Shown piece after piece: positions 26,177 to 36,358 of a stretch of 59,499 bases of DNA. The notes under the pieces were generated by a model. The model was not told where the DNA came from. It did no database searches and worked only from the letters and a program-made list of their open reading frames with translations. Position numbers and translations under genes: made by a program. The stretch spans positions 1-59,499 of the forward strand of contig NZ_SLUB01000025.1 in NCBI RefSeq assembly GCF_004799755.1, given 5' to 3'. This DNA is from Bacillus timonensis. Its GTDB lineage: Bacteria; Bacillota; Bacilli; Bacillales; Bacillaceae_L. Numbering within the stretch: the first letter of the stretch is position 1; each line of letters begins with the position of its first letter.

Positions 26177-28401
26177 CTTTCCTGATGCACCGAAACCTCA
26201 TTTGCCGGCTCCAATAACCCCATTTCAAGACAGGTTTCAAGTAGTAACGCTTTCCGCACTTTTTGAAATTGAATCTCGATTTTTTCTCCAGCAATCGAAA
26301 CAACTGTTCCTTGCCCAAAAACACGGTGTTTGATGGTCATTCCCACTTGTATGTCTTCTGCCTTTCTAATCGCACCTTGATTATAAGGGACATTTGCCTT
26401 TTCAGCTTTCAACTTTTTCTTTGTTCCAGTCGGCTGTACCTTAACGGAAGGTGAAATGATATTTTTTACATTTGCCACAAATCGAGACTGAGCAACTTCT
26501 TTTCCATTTTGTTTTTTATACGTTAAAAGTTCAAGCTCCTGTTCAGCACGAGTCATCCCAACATAAAATAGTCTAACCGCCTCTTCCATAAAATCTCGTT
26601 CGCCATCTTTATATTTAGTAATCTCATTATGGGAAGGAATCACACCTTCAATCAGATCAATCATATAAACCTTTTTAAACTCAAGTCCTTTTGAACTATG
26701 AAATGTGGAAAGGGTAATGGCATCTTTGTTTTTATTGAATTTCGAGGCTTTCATCAGATCTTCGAGATGCTTTAATCGTTTTGCAAATTCCTCCATCGTA
26801 TCAAGTGAATCTGCTATTTCTTCGAGCGTTTGAAGGACGCCGAAGATATAATCCGTATTAAATCCGAGTTTCTTACTCATGTCTTTAAGCGTTTGGTCAT
26901 AACCAAGCTGGTTCCTTATTAGCTTAATCGCCTTAAGTGGTTTAACCCCCTTCATTTCTTGAAAAGTTTTCTCACATGCTTTAATTTGTTTCATTTGATA
27001 TTCTTTTAAGCTTTTATGTTGTAACAGACGTTCAAAAATGGATTCAGTTAGCTTCTTTTTTGCGAGTTCGAACAATTGTTCTCTCGATAAGTAAAACCCG
27101 CATTTCGTGTAAATTTGCTGAAAAATATCGACTCGTTTATCTGTATAAGTCATTCTCATAAAATTCAATATGTCTTTTACTACCCAGTGTGAGAAAAAAC
27201 GATTATCAGAATCCTTTATAAAAAAAGGAATTTGATGCCGATCAAGCTCATTTATTAACATGATGGATGAAGAGTTGTTTCGATATAATACAGCGACATC
27301 CTTCTTCTTTTCTACCAAGTCAATTTCTTGGACAAGATATTTTGCTTGGTTCCGATAATCCTCAAACTGTGTGATTTCAATTGGCATAGCCCCGAGATTT
27401 TCGGTGAACATATTTTTATCATAGCGGTCTTTATTCCGCTTAATGAATCGATTAGCAACGTCAACGATATCCTTTGAGGAACGATAGTTTTGCTCCATTT
27501 TTAGGATTACGGCATTATGATAATGTTTTTTGAAATCTAACAAATACGTTGGCTCTGCTCCACGCCAGGAGTAAATGGATTGATCATCATCTGCAACGAC
27601 AAATAGATTTTGATGAGGTTTTACAAGTTTTTCTATAATTTTATGCTGAACGAGTGATGTATCCTGGCTTTCATCAGTAAGGACATAATCATAGCGGTTT
27701 TGGTATTTTTGCAGAATCAATTTATCTTTATTAAATGCGTCATTTGCAATGGTTAACATATCATCATAATCGAGTAATAGATGACTTGGATTTGCATTCT
27801 TCATTTTTTCATATTCCTCAAAAATGCCCTCAACGAACGGAATGTCACAGTCAATCTTTTTCCACTCATTCCTTGGGAGAAGTTTATTCTTAATATAACT
27901 TATATATGTTGTGAGTTCTTCAAGCTGTTCTTCGGTGATATTCTCATCATTCATCGCTTTAAAAATTTTTCGTAAAAGTAGTTTTTTATTAGGACCACCA
28001 TCTAGACTACCTTCAATTAATTGGTAGGAAACTTTTTGTTTATAAAAATAATCCCGAACGACCTGAAATGCAAGACTATGAATCGTTGAAAAGTCTACAG
28101 AAGATGTAGAGACTTCAGGAAAGAATCGAGCAAATCTTTCTTTCATATCGGCAGCAGATGCACGACTAAAGGTTACAGCCTTAATGCGTGAAGGTTCTAC
28201 CCCTATTTCTTGGATTAAATAACCGATTCGCATAATCGTTGTGGTTGTTTTACCCGAACCAGGTGAAGCTAATAAGAGTAATGGTCCCCTTGTGTGAAGA
28301 ACGGCCTCTTTCTGAACGTCATTTAGTTGTACACCGAGCTGTTGTTTCTTTCGATTAAAAAAGCTTTCCACTGTATTCACGGTAGCCCACCTACCTTTCA
28401 T
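26161..28401 (-). CDS. yjcD: UvrD/PcrA-like ATP-dependent DNA helicase
   Basis: 746 residues from the ATG at 28401 (GGAG upstream). A superfamily 1A helicase with Walker A SPGSGKTTT near residue 50, motif II DESQD, motif III DDDQSIYSWRG, motif IV QNYRS, motif V LSTFHSSKGLEFKKVY and motif VI VRLFYVGMTRAE. The C-terminal tail ends in a small RNAP- or protein-binding domain (VGMTIKHRVFGQGTV), similar to the PcrA C-terminal Tudor-like domain. It resembles Bacillus subtilis YjcD rather than PcrA itself. Role in DNA repair is inferred from the family. Confidence 0.9.
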   Translation of the reverse strand: MKGRWATVNTVESFFNRKKQQLGVQLNDVQKEAVLHTRGPLLLLASPGSGKTTTTIMRIGYLIQEIGVEPSRIKAVTFSRASAADMKERFARFFPEVSTSSVDFSTIHSLAFQVVRDYFYKQKVSYQLIEGSLDGGPNKKLLLRKIFKAMNDENITEEQLEELTTYISYIKNKLLPRNEWKKIDCDIPFVEGIFEEYEKMKNANPSHLLLDYDDMLTIANDAFNKDKLILQKYQNRYDYVLTDESQDTSLVQHKIIEKLVKPHQNLFVVADDDQSIYSWRGAEPTYLLDFKKHYHNAVILKMEQNYRSSKDIVDVANRFIKRNKDRYDKNMFTENLGAMPIEITQFEDYRNQAKYLVQEIDLVEKKKDVAVLYRNNSSSIMLINELDRHQIPFFIKDSDNRFFSHWVVKDILNFMRMTYTDKRVDIFQQIYTKCGFYLSREQLFELAKKKLTESIFERLLQHKSLKEYQMKQIKACEKTFQEMKGVKPLKAIKLIRNQLGYDQTLKDMSKKLGFNTDYIFGVLQTLEEIADSLDTMEEFAKRLKHLEDLMKASKFNKNKDAITLSTFHSSKGLEFKKVYMIDLIEGVIPSHNEITKYKDGERDFMEEAVRLFYVGMTRAEQELELLTYKKQNGKEVAQSRFVANVKNIISPSVKVQPTGTKKKLKAEKANVPYNQGAIRKAEDIQVGMTIKHRVFGQGTVVSIAGEKIEIQFQKVRKALLLETCLEMGLLEPANEVSVHQEREKER

Positions 28402-28526
28402 AAAAACTCCATTATAAATTCTAGCATTTTTATGGACAAGGATGTTGTGTTCTATACGAATTTCAAAGACATAATACAAGGGAATAATTGGTACCTTATA
28501 TAAAGAGAAAATGAGAGGTGATCATT

Positions 28527-29915
28527 TTGGAGTACAGAATCGAAAAGGACACAATGGGTGAAATGAAAGTCCCAGTGAATGCATACTGGGCTGCTCAAAC
28601 TCAACGGAGTAAAGAAAATTTTCGAATTGGAACAGAAAAGATGCCCCAAGAAGTGATAGAAGCCTTCGCCATATTAAAAAGAAGTGCGGCAATCACGAAC
28701 GAAAAGCTTGGTAAATTAAGTAAGAATAAAGCGAAAGCCATTTCATATGCTTGTGATGAAATCTTAGCAGGAGGTATGTTTGAGCATTTTCCACTAGTTG
28801 TATGGCAAACGGGTAGTGGCACACAAAGTAATATGAATATCAATGAGGTTGTTGCAAACCGTGCTAACCAATGGCTACAGGATCAAGGTATTGATGAAAA
28901 AGTTCATCCAAATGATGATGTTAATATGAGTCAAAGCTCTAATGACACATTTCCAACAGCAATGCACATTGCCGCTGTGAAAGCAGTTAAAGAACGTCTC
29001 GTGCCAGCACTTGAAAGGTTACAGACAACTTTGCAAGAGAAAGAAAATGAATTTGCAAACATCGTAAAAATTGGAAGAACACATCTTCAAGATGCCACTC
29101 CATTAACATTTGGTCAGGAAATTAGCGGCTGGGTCCATATGTTGAAGCGTTCGAATGAGATGATACAAGAATCGACGGAAAAAATGCTTGCCCTTGCGAT
29201 AGGCGGCACAGCAGTTGGAACGGGGATTAATGCTCATCCGAAGTTTGGTGAGAGTGTGGCAAAGCAAATTTCAAGGTACACAAAGCTATCTTTCTGCTCA
29301 TCAGATAATAAATTCCATGCGCTTACCAGTCATGATGAGATTGTGTATGCACACGGAGCTTTAAAAGCATTAGCAGCTGATTTGATGAAAATAGCAAATG
29401 ATGTTAGATGGCTAGCGAGTGGTCCAAGATGTGGGATTGGAGAAATTACAATTCCTGAAAATGAACCAGGAAGCTCGATTATGCCTGGGAAAGTAAATCC
29501 TACCCAAAGTGAAGCTCTTACGATGGTTGCGGTTCAAGTAATGGGCAATGATGCTACAATCGGAATAGCGGCAAGCCAAGGAAATTTTGAGCTTAATGTG
29601 TTTAAGCCCGTAATCATCTATAATTTCCTTCAATCGGTTCGACTTTTAGCAGATTCAATGGAATCTTTTAATAAAAACTGTGCAGTCGGAATTCGAGCAA
29701 ACGAAACAATCATCTCTAAAAACCTACATGATTCCTTAATGCTCGTAACAGCCCTAAATCCGTATATTGGCTATGAAAAAGCTGCGACTATCGCAAAACA
29801 TGCACATAAACAAAACACTACCTTAAAAGATGCAGCCCTACAGTTAGGCTTTTTAACAGACAAACAATTTGACCAATACGTAAAACCTGAGGATATGGTT
29901 CATCCAAAGGAATGA
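28527..29915 (+). CDS. fumC: Class II fumarate hydratase
   Basis: 462 residues from the TTG at 28527, which begins [12 protein letters not shown] as in Bacillus CitG; a GTG at 28518 would lie in the GAGGTG site. It interconverts fumarate and malate in the citric acid cycle. The substrate loop [11 protein letters not shown], the [10 protein letters not shown] and [10 protein letters not shown] motifs are all present. The end shows [10 protein letters not shown], again like CitG. It is monocistronic, convergent with pepF. Confidence 0.97.
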   Translation: MEYRIEKDTMGEMKVPVNAYWAAQTQRSKENFRIGTEKMPQEVIEAFAILKRSAAITNEKLGKLSKNKAKAISYACDEILAGGMFEHFPLVVWQTGSGTQSNMNINEVVANRANQWLQDQGIDEKVHPNDDVNMSQSSNDTFPTAMHIAAVKAVKERLVPALERLQTTLQEKENEFANIVKIGRTHLQDATPLTFGQEISGWVHMLKRSNEMIQESTEKMLALAIGGTAVGTGINAHPKFGESVAKQISRYTKLSFCSSDNKFHALTSHDEIVYAHGALKALAADLMKIANDVRWLASGPRCGIGEITIPENEPGSSIMPGKVNPTQSEALTMVAVQVMGNDATIGIAASQGNFELNVFKPVIIYNFLQSVRLLADSMESFNKNCAVGIRANETIISKNLHDSLMLVTALNPYIGYEKAATIAKHAHKQNTTLKDAALQLGFLTDKQFDQYVKPEDMVHPKE

Positions 29916-29943
29916 AAAAGAGCCTTCCAAATTCGGAAGGCTC
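29914..29943 (-). terminator. Terminator of pepF
   Basis: GAGCCTTCC / GGAAGGCTC perfect stem, 6-base loop, then TTTTTC on the minus strand. It may also help end fumC transcription. Confidence 0.82.
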
Positions 29944-29949
29944 ACCTTA

Positions 29950-31740
29950 TTACAGTTTAGAAAACTCTTCTACTAACTCATTAAACTTTTTCAATGAATT
30001 TTCAATTGGATATGGGGTTGTAAGGTCAACTCCAGTCTTTTTCAACAATTCAAGAGGATAATCAGAACTACCACTCTTTAAAAATTCAAGATAAGAGGTT
30101 AATGTTGTTTCGTCCCCATCTAGAATCTTCGTAGCGATATGAATGGCAGAAGCAAATCCCGTTGCGTATTTATAGACATAAAACGGACGGTAAAAATGTG
30201 GGATACGTGCCCAGCCATATTTTACTTCGTCATCAAACACGAGATCCTCACCGTGGTATTCTCTAAATAACCCTTCGTACACTTCGCTAAAAGATTCAAC
30301 ATTTAATGGAAGCCCTTGTTCAGCCATTTCATGTGTCTTCTTCTCAAACTCTGCAAACATCACCTGTGTAAAGAATGTGCCTTTAAATTTATCAATAAAG
30401 TGATTAATTAAGAATTTCTTTACTTCTTCATTTTCTTCATTGTTCAATAAGTAATTAATTAATAACACTTCGTTAACTGTTGAAGCAACTTCAGCAACAA
30501 AAATGCTATACCGAGCCGTAATTTGTGGTTGGTGCTCGGAGCTTAGCTTACTGTGCACCCCATGGCCACATTCATGAACCAACGTAAATAAACTATCCAA
30601 GTCATCCTGATGATTTAAAAGGATATATGGATGGACGCCATACACACCTAAATTATAGGCGCCAGACCGTTTTCCAGGTGTCTCTCTAACATCGAAATAA
30701 CGTGATTTTCTAAAATCTTTTAGTGTTTGAATATAATCTTCACCTAAAGGAGCAAGTGCGTTACACATCGTTTCAAATGCTTCATCATATGATATATCTT
30801 TCTTGGCTCCACTAACGAGCGGTACACTTAGGTCATATTGACGAAGCTCATCAAGACCTAACTTTTCCTTGCGAATACTTGTATATTTGTGCATCGCACC
30901 GATATTTTTTTTCGTGGTTTCAATTAAATTTTCATAGACATCTTTCGGAATATTATCTCCGAACAAAGCTTTCTCAAGTGCTGATGGGTAATGTCTCAAC
31001 TTGGAAATCGTAACATTATTTTTAATCGCTGCAGATAATGTTGAAGCGATTGAATTCTTCAAATGTACATAGGGCTCGTAATAAGCTTTATAAGCTTCTC
31101 TTCGCTTATCACGGTCTTCATCCTCAATCAACTTTGCATACATCCCTCTTGTCAGTTCAACTTTCTCACCATTATCTTTCGTAACCCTGCCAAAGCGGAT
31201 ATCTGCATTATTCATCATGCCATACGTTGTACTGGGTGCAGAAAGCGCCTCACCTAATCGAGATAAAATCTCTTCTTGGTCCTTATTTAAAACATGCGGC
31301 TTATAACGAAAGGATTCCAGTAATTCTTTTTCAAAATACTGAAGACCCTCTTCTTCGGCAATGTATCGCTTTAATGTGTCTTCATCTAAGCTTAATAAAA
31401 ATGGCATGAAAAATGAATTTGCTGAACTTACCATTACACTAAGTTGTTTGGCGCGATCCAAATATGATTGGGATTTCGTTACCCGAGTATCTTCATCTAC
31501 CTTTAACATTGCATAAGCAAAGAGCTTGTTAAAATGGAATGACATTTTTTCACTCAACGTTAAATACTCGCACAATGAATGTCCATCATGGATATTACCA
31601 TCAAATGTTGCGAGTTCCTCCCCCATCTTTTCAATGAGTTGATAATCTTCTTCCCATTTATTTAGGTCAGAATAGAGATCAGCTAAATTCCATTTTTCTT
31701 GTTCAGGTACTTCATTTCGAGACGTATACGTAGTTGTCAT
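29950..31740 (-). CDS. pepF: Oligoendopeptidase F
   Basis: 596 residues, the standard length. A cytosolic M3-family zinc metallopeptidase that cleaves short peptides. The zinc motif HECGH is in LVHECGHGVHSKLS, with the third ligand Glu in the following VAEVASTVNE segment. The rest of the sequence matches PepF throughout (YKYATGFASAIHIA near the end). Start: ATG with AAGGAG upstream. Monocistronic. Bacillus subtilis YjbG is the likely counterpart; PepF overexpression there affects sporulation signalling peptides. Confidence 0.96.
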   Translation of the reverse strand: MTTTYTSRNEVPEQEKWNLADLYSDLNKWEEDYQLIEKMGEELATFDGNIHDGHSLCEYLTLSEKMSFHFNKLFAYAMLKVDEDTRVTKSQSYLDRAKQLSVMVSSANSFFMPFLLSLDEDTLKRYIAEEEGLQYFEKELLESFRYKPHVLNKDQEEILSRLGEALSAPSTTYGMMNNADIRFGRVTKDNGEKVELTRGMYAKLIEDEDRDKRREAYKAYYEPYVHLKNSIASTLSAAIKNNVTISKLRHYPSALEKALFGDNIPKDVYENLIETTKKNIGAMHKYTSIRKEKLGLDELRQYDLSVPLVSGAKKDISYDEAFETMCNALAPLGEDYIQTLKDFRKSRYFDVRETPGKRSGAYNLGVYGVHPYILLNHQDDLDSLFTLVHECGHGVHSKLSSEHQPQITARYSIFVAEVASTVNEVLLINYLLNNEENEEVKKFLINHFIDKFKGTFFTQVMFAEFEKKTHEMAEQGLPLNVESFSEVYEGLFREYHGEDLVFDDEVKYGWARIPHFYRPFYVYKYATGFASAIHIATKILDGDETTLTSYLEFLKSGSSDYPLELLKKTGVDLTTPYPIENSLKKFNELVEEFSKL

Positions 31741-31874
31741 CGCAATTCTCCTTTTGTTAAAATTGAAAAAACCTTTTATTATGTAGGAAAGAAATATATG
31801 ATAAGAAATAGATATGTTTCATTTTATTGTATATGAATTACATAAATTTGTAAAAAACGAAAGGATGTTCATAC

Positions 31875-32660
31875 ATGGCGAATACATTGCCTCATGTAGA
31901 GGACGCGGCCAGTACAACATATCTCCCTCCAAAAGGAGAATACGAAACTTTTGCAGACGAAGCCCATTATGAAGAAAAGGTTCGAGAATGGGGTCTTTCA
32001 GTTAAAAAAGAATACTGGTACAAAGAAAGAACCCACCAACGAATCGTTACAATAAAAGGCTATGAAGTGTACGGTAAAACAAAGGAACACAATACAATTG
32101 TGCTCGAGTTTGAGGATGGCAATCTAACCTGTATTCACCCTGCCTATTTAAAAGAAATGCAATCACCTAGCTTTGCAAAAGCTGCTATTTCAGACACGGA
32201 AGTAGTGATAGATAAGAAAAAGGAAAACACGAGTAAAGGTAATGTTGAAAAACCCGCATCACCAGAATCGAAAACGGCTGTAAAGAAAGAACAACCAATG
32301 AAACAAGGTAAAAAGGAAAAAGCACCAAAAATTGAGTTGCCAACTGATAAGGTTCATTTTACCGCTACTGTTAAACAATTTGCGCTTACATGGAACCATT
32401 TTAACGAAGATAATGATGAGGTTGTCGTACTTGAAAATGTAGTTATTCAGCAGGAAGAGCCCATTCAGATTGGACTTGCTTGGTGCTCCCATTCAAAGAC
32501 GTTAAAGAAACTAGAGCTTGAACCAGGGAATGCACTTGAATTCGATGCGAAAATTGTGAAGAAGAAGTTAGCAAAAGGCAAGGATGTTGATGAAGAGTTC
32601 ATCATTGAAGATCCAGTTCATTATAAAATCAATAACCCCTCAAAACTTAAGAAAAGCTAA
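31875..32660 (+). CDS. Hypothetical protein with Lys/Glu-rich linker
   Basis: 261 residues; family not recognised. The N-terminal part (residues 1-95) contains WYKERTHQRIVTIKGYEVYG and a segment that looks like a small beta domain. Residues about 112-155 are a low-complexity Lys/Glu/Pro/Ser linker. The C-terminal part (about 160-261) also looks all-beta (KVHFTATVKQFALTW; ALEFDAKIVKKK), possibly an OB-like fold. No signal peptide or membrane segment. Start: ATG with AAAGGATG upstream. Monocistronic, convergent with sqhC. Confidence 0.75.
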   Translation: MANTLPHVEDAASTTYLPPKGEYETFADEAHYEEKVREWGLSVKKEYWYKERTHQRIVTIKGYEVYGKTKEHNTIVLEFEDGNLTCIHPAYLKEMQSPSFAKAAISDTEVVIDKKKENTSKGNVEKPASPESKTAVKKEQPMKQGKKEKAPKIELPTDKVHFTATVKQFALTWNHFNEDNDEVVVLENVVIQQEEPIQIGLAWCSHSKTLKKLELEPGNALEFDAKIVKKKLAKGKDVDEEFIIEDPVHYKINNPSKLKKS

Positions 32661-32685
32661 AAGAGAAAATCTTTTAGCTTTTTTG
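32652..32685. terminator. Bidirectional terminator at the convergent end of sqhC
   Basis: AAAAGCTAAAAGA / TCTTTTAGCTTTT stem, 5-base loop, T-runs on both sides. It overlaps the sqhC stop codon. Confidence 0.83.
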
Positions 32686-34566
32686 TTTATATTTCTTTTT
32701 GTAATGCGCAAGTGCCAGGAGAGGGAAAATATACCGGTAGCTGTGGTAGTGTATGTAAAAGTCCCCCGCCATGCCCTGCCCTTTTGGATAGGTTGTGGTC
32801 CAGTCAGCTTGGTTCAAATTGATTAATAGAAAATCTATCCCTTTTTTAATGGAATTGTTAGATTTATCATTTGCTGAGATAAGAGCGTCTACTGCCCAGG
32901 CGGTATGTGTTAATGTGCTTGTTTTTAAGGGAACATATTTTTGATTACGATCACTATTACATGATTCGCCCCAGCCACCATCGGAGTTTTGAATAGTTTC
33001 AAGCCATGTGACGGCTCGTTTAATGGATGAGTGTGTTGTCAAAACGCCAACAGCACGTAAACCCGTAACGGCAGCCCATGTTCCGTATATATAGCAAATT
33101 CCCCATCTACCATACCAGGAACCATCGTCTTCTTGATTTCTATATAACCATTGAATGGCTGATTGAACAGACGAGTAGTTATTTAGTAGATTTGTATAGT
33201 TACCAAGATACTCAAGTGTACGTCCAGTTAAATCTGCGGAAGAAGGATCAGTTAAGATGTATTCAGCCTTTTCAATGGGTAACAAACTAAATAACTTACT
33301 ATCTGTATTTTTCTCAAATGCCGGCCAACCACCATTATCATTTTGCATAGTCAATAACCACTGTAAGCCTCTGTCCCACGATTGCCTATAGACTGGTACT
33401 TTTTTTACCATTCTTGCCATCGATCGTAAGGATGCCGTTGTATCATCGACATCGGGTTGAATCGTGTTCATGTCTGCAAATCCCCACCCTCCAGGAACAC
33501 CCGCCGGATTTTGAACTGCCCAGTCACCGTATTTCAGATGTTGGCGCTGCAATAAATAGTGATTTGCCTTTTTAATCATGGAATCATTTGACGGAACACC
33601 TGCTTCCTGTAGGGCATATCCAAGGAGTGAAGTATTCCATACATCAGCAGTCGTGTACTGCATATGAACATGCCCATCAATAACTGTTTTCATTCCCTTT
33701 AGCCCGTTTACTGCATTTATAATAATGGGATGGTTTTTTGAATGACCCAGGCTCAGTAAAGCAAAAATCATCAAAAATGTAGTGCTAAAATACCCTAGAA
33801 AGGTTCCATCGGGCTCTATCCTTTGCAGCATATAGTGCTTTGCTTTTTCAATTGCCAGTTGGTGAAGGTGGGATGGTAATCCAATTAACTGATTGATTGC
33901 TTGTTTGATAGTTGAATAAAATGAACGCCATTCCTGTGAATTCCGAAAATCTAGTTCGTCTTCATTTCTCTTACTAGATAAATCAGATAAATCAGGACTC
34001 ATTTTTGTTGTAAGACTATACTTCTTGTCAGCAAGAATCATAATGGGTGTAAGATTCGCTCTTCCGAATACGGAAAAACGATAAAAGTGAATCGGACATG
34101 AGTGAGGCAACAAGATGAGTTCAACTGGCAGCGGATTGTAGGGTGGCCACCTATGCTGGCCAGTTAACGCAAGCAAAAGTTTAGTCAGCATATGAATGTC
34201 CTTAAGTCCCCCATTTTTAATGATGAAGGATTTTGCTCGTTTCATTTTTGGATCCTGCTTTTTAATATATCCCGAATATAGAAGTGAATAATATGCCTCC
34301 ACTGTAGCAGATATATTTCCTTCCCCTTCATCATAAAAAAGTTTCCATGCTCCATTATCTTCTTGCCGACTTAAAATCCGTTCAACTAGTTGTTGAATCA
34401 ATTTCTCATCATTTATTTCAAGGCTCCTTAATAAGATAATCATATAACAATCGGTTGAAATGCCTGTTTCAAATGGGTACGTCCATGCCCCATTTGATGA
34501 TTGGTCTTTCCTAATGGAGTCAATTAACTGACCTATACCGTCATTCACTTTGTTAAACATATTCAA
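32674..34566 (-). CDS. sqhC: Sporulenol synthase (squalene-hopene-cyclase family)
   Basis: 630 residues, equal to the Bacillus subtilis enzyme. It cyclises tetraprenyl-beta-curcumene to sporulenol, a C35 terpenoid of the spore. The catalytic DxDD motif is DVDD in QPDVDDTTASLRS. Several QW repeats are visible (RQEDNGAWKLF, MQNDNGGWPAFE, RNQEDDGSWYGRWG, IQNSDGGWGES). The partner synthase YtpB is not in the window. The adjacent divergent DUF2515 gene has no known link. Likely expressed during sporulation, though no promoter was identified. Confidence 0.92.
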   Translation of the reverse strand: MNMFNKVNDGIGQLIDSIRKDQSSNGAWTYPFETGISTDCYMIILLRSLEINDEKLIQQLVERILSRQEDNGAWKLFYDEGEGNISATVEAYYSLLYSGYIKKQDPKMKRAKSFIIKNGGLKDIHMLTKLLLALTGQHRWPPYNPLPVELILLPHSCPIHFYRFSVFGRANLTPIMILADKKYSLTTKMSPDLSDLSSKRNEDELDFRNSQEWRSFYSTIKQAINQLIGLPSHLHQLAIEKAKHYMLQRIEPDGTFLGYFSTTFLMIFALLSLGHSKNHPIIINAVNGLKGMKTVIDGHVHMQYTTADVWNTSLLGYALQEAGVPSNDSMIKKANHYLLQRQHLKYGDWAVQNPAGVPGGWGFADMNTIQPDVDDTTASLRSMARMVKKVPVYRQSWDRGLQWLLTMQNDNGGWPAFEKNTDSKLFSLLPIEKAEYILTDPSSADLTGRTLEYLGNYTNLLNNYSSVQSAIQWLYRNQEDDGSWYGRWGICYIYGTWAAVTGLRAVGVLTTHSSIKRAVTWLETIQNSDGGWGESCNSDRNQKYVPLKTSTLTHTAWAVDALISANDKSNNSIKKGIDFLLINLNQADWTTTYPKGQGMAGDFYIHYHSYRYIFPLLALAHYKKKYKQKS

Positions 34567-34635
34567 CCTCCCCTTTAACTTACTTCATACATATTCATCG
34601 TAGTGCAAGAGCATTCATTGAGGAGGTCATCATTG

Positions 34636-35778
34636 ATGTGCAATTTTTTTAAAAAGAAGAAACTTCCACTCTCTGAATCTCTATTAATAATCAAAAAAGA
34701 TGTAAAGAAACGGCAAAAAAGACGATCATTTTTGCCACCGCTTACGTTAGAGGAACGAGAGCTTATTCAGCAAATTAAGGGGATGACGAATAGTCTTAAT
34801 TTAAATAATGTGACAAGGACGAAAGCTTATCTTGATTTCTATCGGGCTCATCCCGAAGTTCATTGGGCATTCCTTGGACATATGGTCTCCCGCAATGGTG
34901 GTTGGAATATGACAGATTTAAAAGGCGGACAGTTATCTAGGCTTCTATCGAGGAAAGAAGCAGAGTCTTATTTTTCATTTTTAGAACGTGGAAATTGGTT
35001 GATTTTTCAGGATGCCTATCCTCAATTTTTACTTTATGAGGCTAGTAAATTGTATCAGCGAAATTTATTTTACCTGCTCCCCCATTTTCATGTCTCAATT
35101 TTTATGGAATCCATATGGAATGATTTTTGGGTGAGGCAAGATACGTACACTTTGACAGTTGCGCAAATAATAAATGAACAAAGCTATCTTGAAGACAGAG
35201 TGATCACAAATTCCCAATATAAAAAGGAAGTCTTTGATACATTGGAATTCAAGCTCCAGGATTTCTTTGATTTGAATCATATTTTATTTCCGTTTGAAGA
35301 CAACGGTAAAATTCATTTAATTGGCCAAACACTCCATCAATTTAAAAGCGTTCGTGAACGGATCTTATTGGGAAAAAGACTTTATTCCATTTTATTTAGA
35401 GATGAAAAGAGATTAAAATCGGTTAAGAAATGGGCTATGACAGTCCAACATTCAGGTTCAAGAAAGGATTACTGGCCGCATATTTTTAATCATGTAGATG
35501 AGGGACTACCAGGGTACTTATTGAAATCACGTGTTAAATCGTGTGAACTTACAAAAGGCTCACCACGCATATACAGTCCAAGATTAGAGATGGCTTGGAA
35601 AAACAGAAAACATAACCCTGCTGAGGTTGGGGATTGGTACAAAGATTGGGACGTCATTTATTATCTTACACATGATCATGATAAAGTGGATGGAGAGATT
35701 AAGCATGAATACTGTAAAACCCTTGAAAAATTCGAGCTCGCAGCTATTGCCAAAAAAGCGATATCGGTTTTGGACTAA
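34636..35778 (+). CDS. DUF2515 (YppC-like) protein
   Basis: 380 residues from the ATG at 34636, which has GAGGAGG upstream. It starts with a basic stretch (CNFFKKKK) and has no membrane segment. Motifs include HPEVHWAFLGHMVSRNGGWNMTDLKG, typical of the DUF2515/YppC family of Bacilli. Function unknown. Its end overlaps the next gene by 74 bases, so the two are translationally coupled. It is divergent from sqhC with about 70 bases between starts. Confidence 0.82.
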   Translation: MCNFFKKKKLPLSESLLIIKKDVKKRQKRRSFLPPLTLEERELIQQIKGMTNSLNLNNVTRTKAYLDFYRAHPEVHWAFLGHMVSRNGGWNMTDLKGGQLSRLLSRKEAESYFSFLERGNWLIFQDAYPQFLLYEASKLYQRNLFYLLPHFHVSIFMESIWNDFWVRQDTYTLTVAQIINEQSYLEDRVITNSQYKKEVFDTLEFKLQDFFDLNHILFPFEDNGKIHLIGQTLHQFKSVRERILLGKRLYSILFRDEKRLKSVKKWAMTVQHSGSRKDYWPHIFNHVDEGLPGYLLKSRVKSCELTKGSPRIYSPRLEMAWKNRKHNPAEVGDWYKDWDVIYYLTHDHDKVDGEIKHEYCKTLEKFELAAIAKKAISVLD

Positions 35779-36160
35779 ACCTAGCCTTATCGTCACCATT
35801 TTATTTGGAGCATTAATTGGCACATATCTAGACTTATATTTTGTTGGAAAAGGTTATTACTCTTTTCCAGTACGCCCATTTTCAGATATTTTTTCGATTC
35901 ATGTTGGTTTTACCCTAGTTGGATTACCGTTCATCCTGTGTGTGTTTCTGATCATTAGTAGAAAATTAAAGTTTGTTGGAAAGATTAGCGCTGTACTACT
36001 CCTTGCATCAATCATGACTGCTGGTGAAAAACTTTCCGAGGGGTTTGGTTGGTTTCTTCATGAACCAATATGGAAGCATATGTATTCACTTGTTGGGTAT
36101 ACGATCTACTTGTCATTTATGCTATTTGTCTATTCTTTTTTAGGTATGAAAAAAACCTGA
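35705..36160 (+). CDS. Four-helix membrane protein of unknown function
   Basis: 151 residues from the ATG at 35705, which lies inside the end of the DUF2515 gene and has GGAGAG upstream. Four hydrophobic segments fall at about residues 28-46, 63-82, 91-106 and 125-148. The loop YFVGKGYYSFPVRPFSD recalls small Bacillus membrane proteins of the CBO0543 type, but I am not sure. It is probably expressed with DUF2515 and ends at a strong terminator. Confidence 0.7.
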   Translation: MNTVKPLKNSSSQLLPKKRYRFWTKPSLIVTILFGALIGTYLDLYFVGKGYYSFPVRPFSDIFSIHVGFTLVGLPFILCVFLIISRKLKFVGKISAVLLLASIMTAGEKLSEGFGWFLHEPIWKHMYSLVGYTIYLSFMLFVYSFLGMKKT

Positions 36161-36183
36161 CTCACGCTGAGTCAGGTTTTCCT
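36152..36183 (+). terminator. Terminator after DUF2515 operon
   Basis: AAAACCTGACTCA / TGAGTCAGGTTTT perfect 13-bp stem with 3-base loop and T-run. Confidence 0.9.
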
Positions 36184-36184
36184 A

Positions 36185-36343
36185 TTACAATCCTAAAACA
36201 AGCTTACTTCTTTTTTTACAAAGGGATGCTTTCACTCCCTGACTCTGCAACTGTAAAAGAATTTGGTGGATCGATTTTTTATGCTTTGCTTTTTTAACTG
36301 GTCCTTCATCGTGCTGTGTTGTTTCGCGATTTGAGGGCTTCAT
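36185..36343 (-). CDS. Small basic protein, 52 residues
   Basis: An ATG at 36343 with AAAGGAG upstream opens a 52-residue reading frame rich in Lys, Gln and His (GPVKKAKHKKSIHQ, then LCKKRSKLVLGL). It follows the YybP-like gene on the same strand after 15 bases. The family is not recognised. The good ribosome binding site and position favour a real gene, but chance is possible. Confidence 0.5.
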   Translation of the reverse strand: MKPSNRETTQHDEGPVKKAKHKKSIHQILLQLQSQGVKASLCKKRSKLVLGL

Positions 36344-36358
36344 ATAATTAAAACTCCT

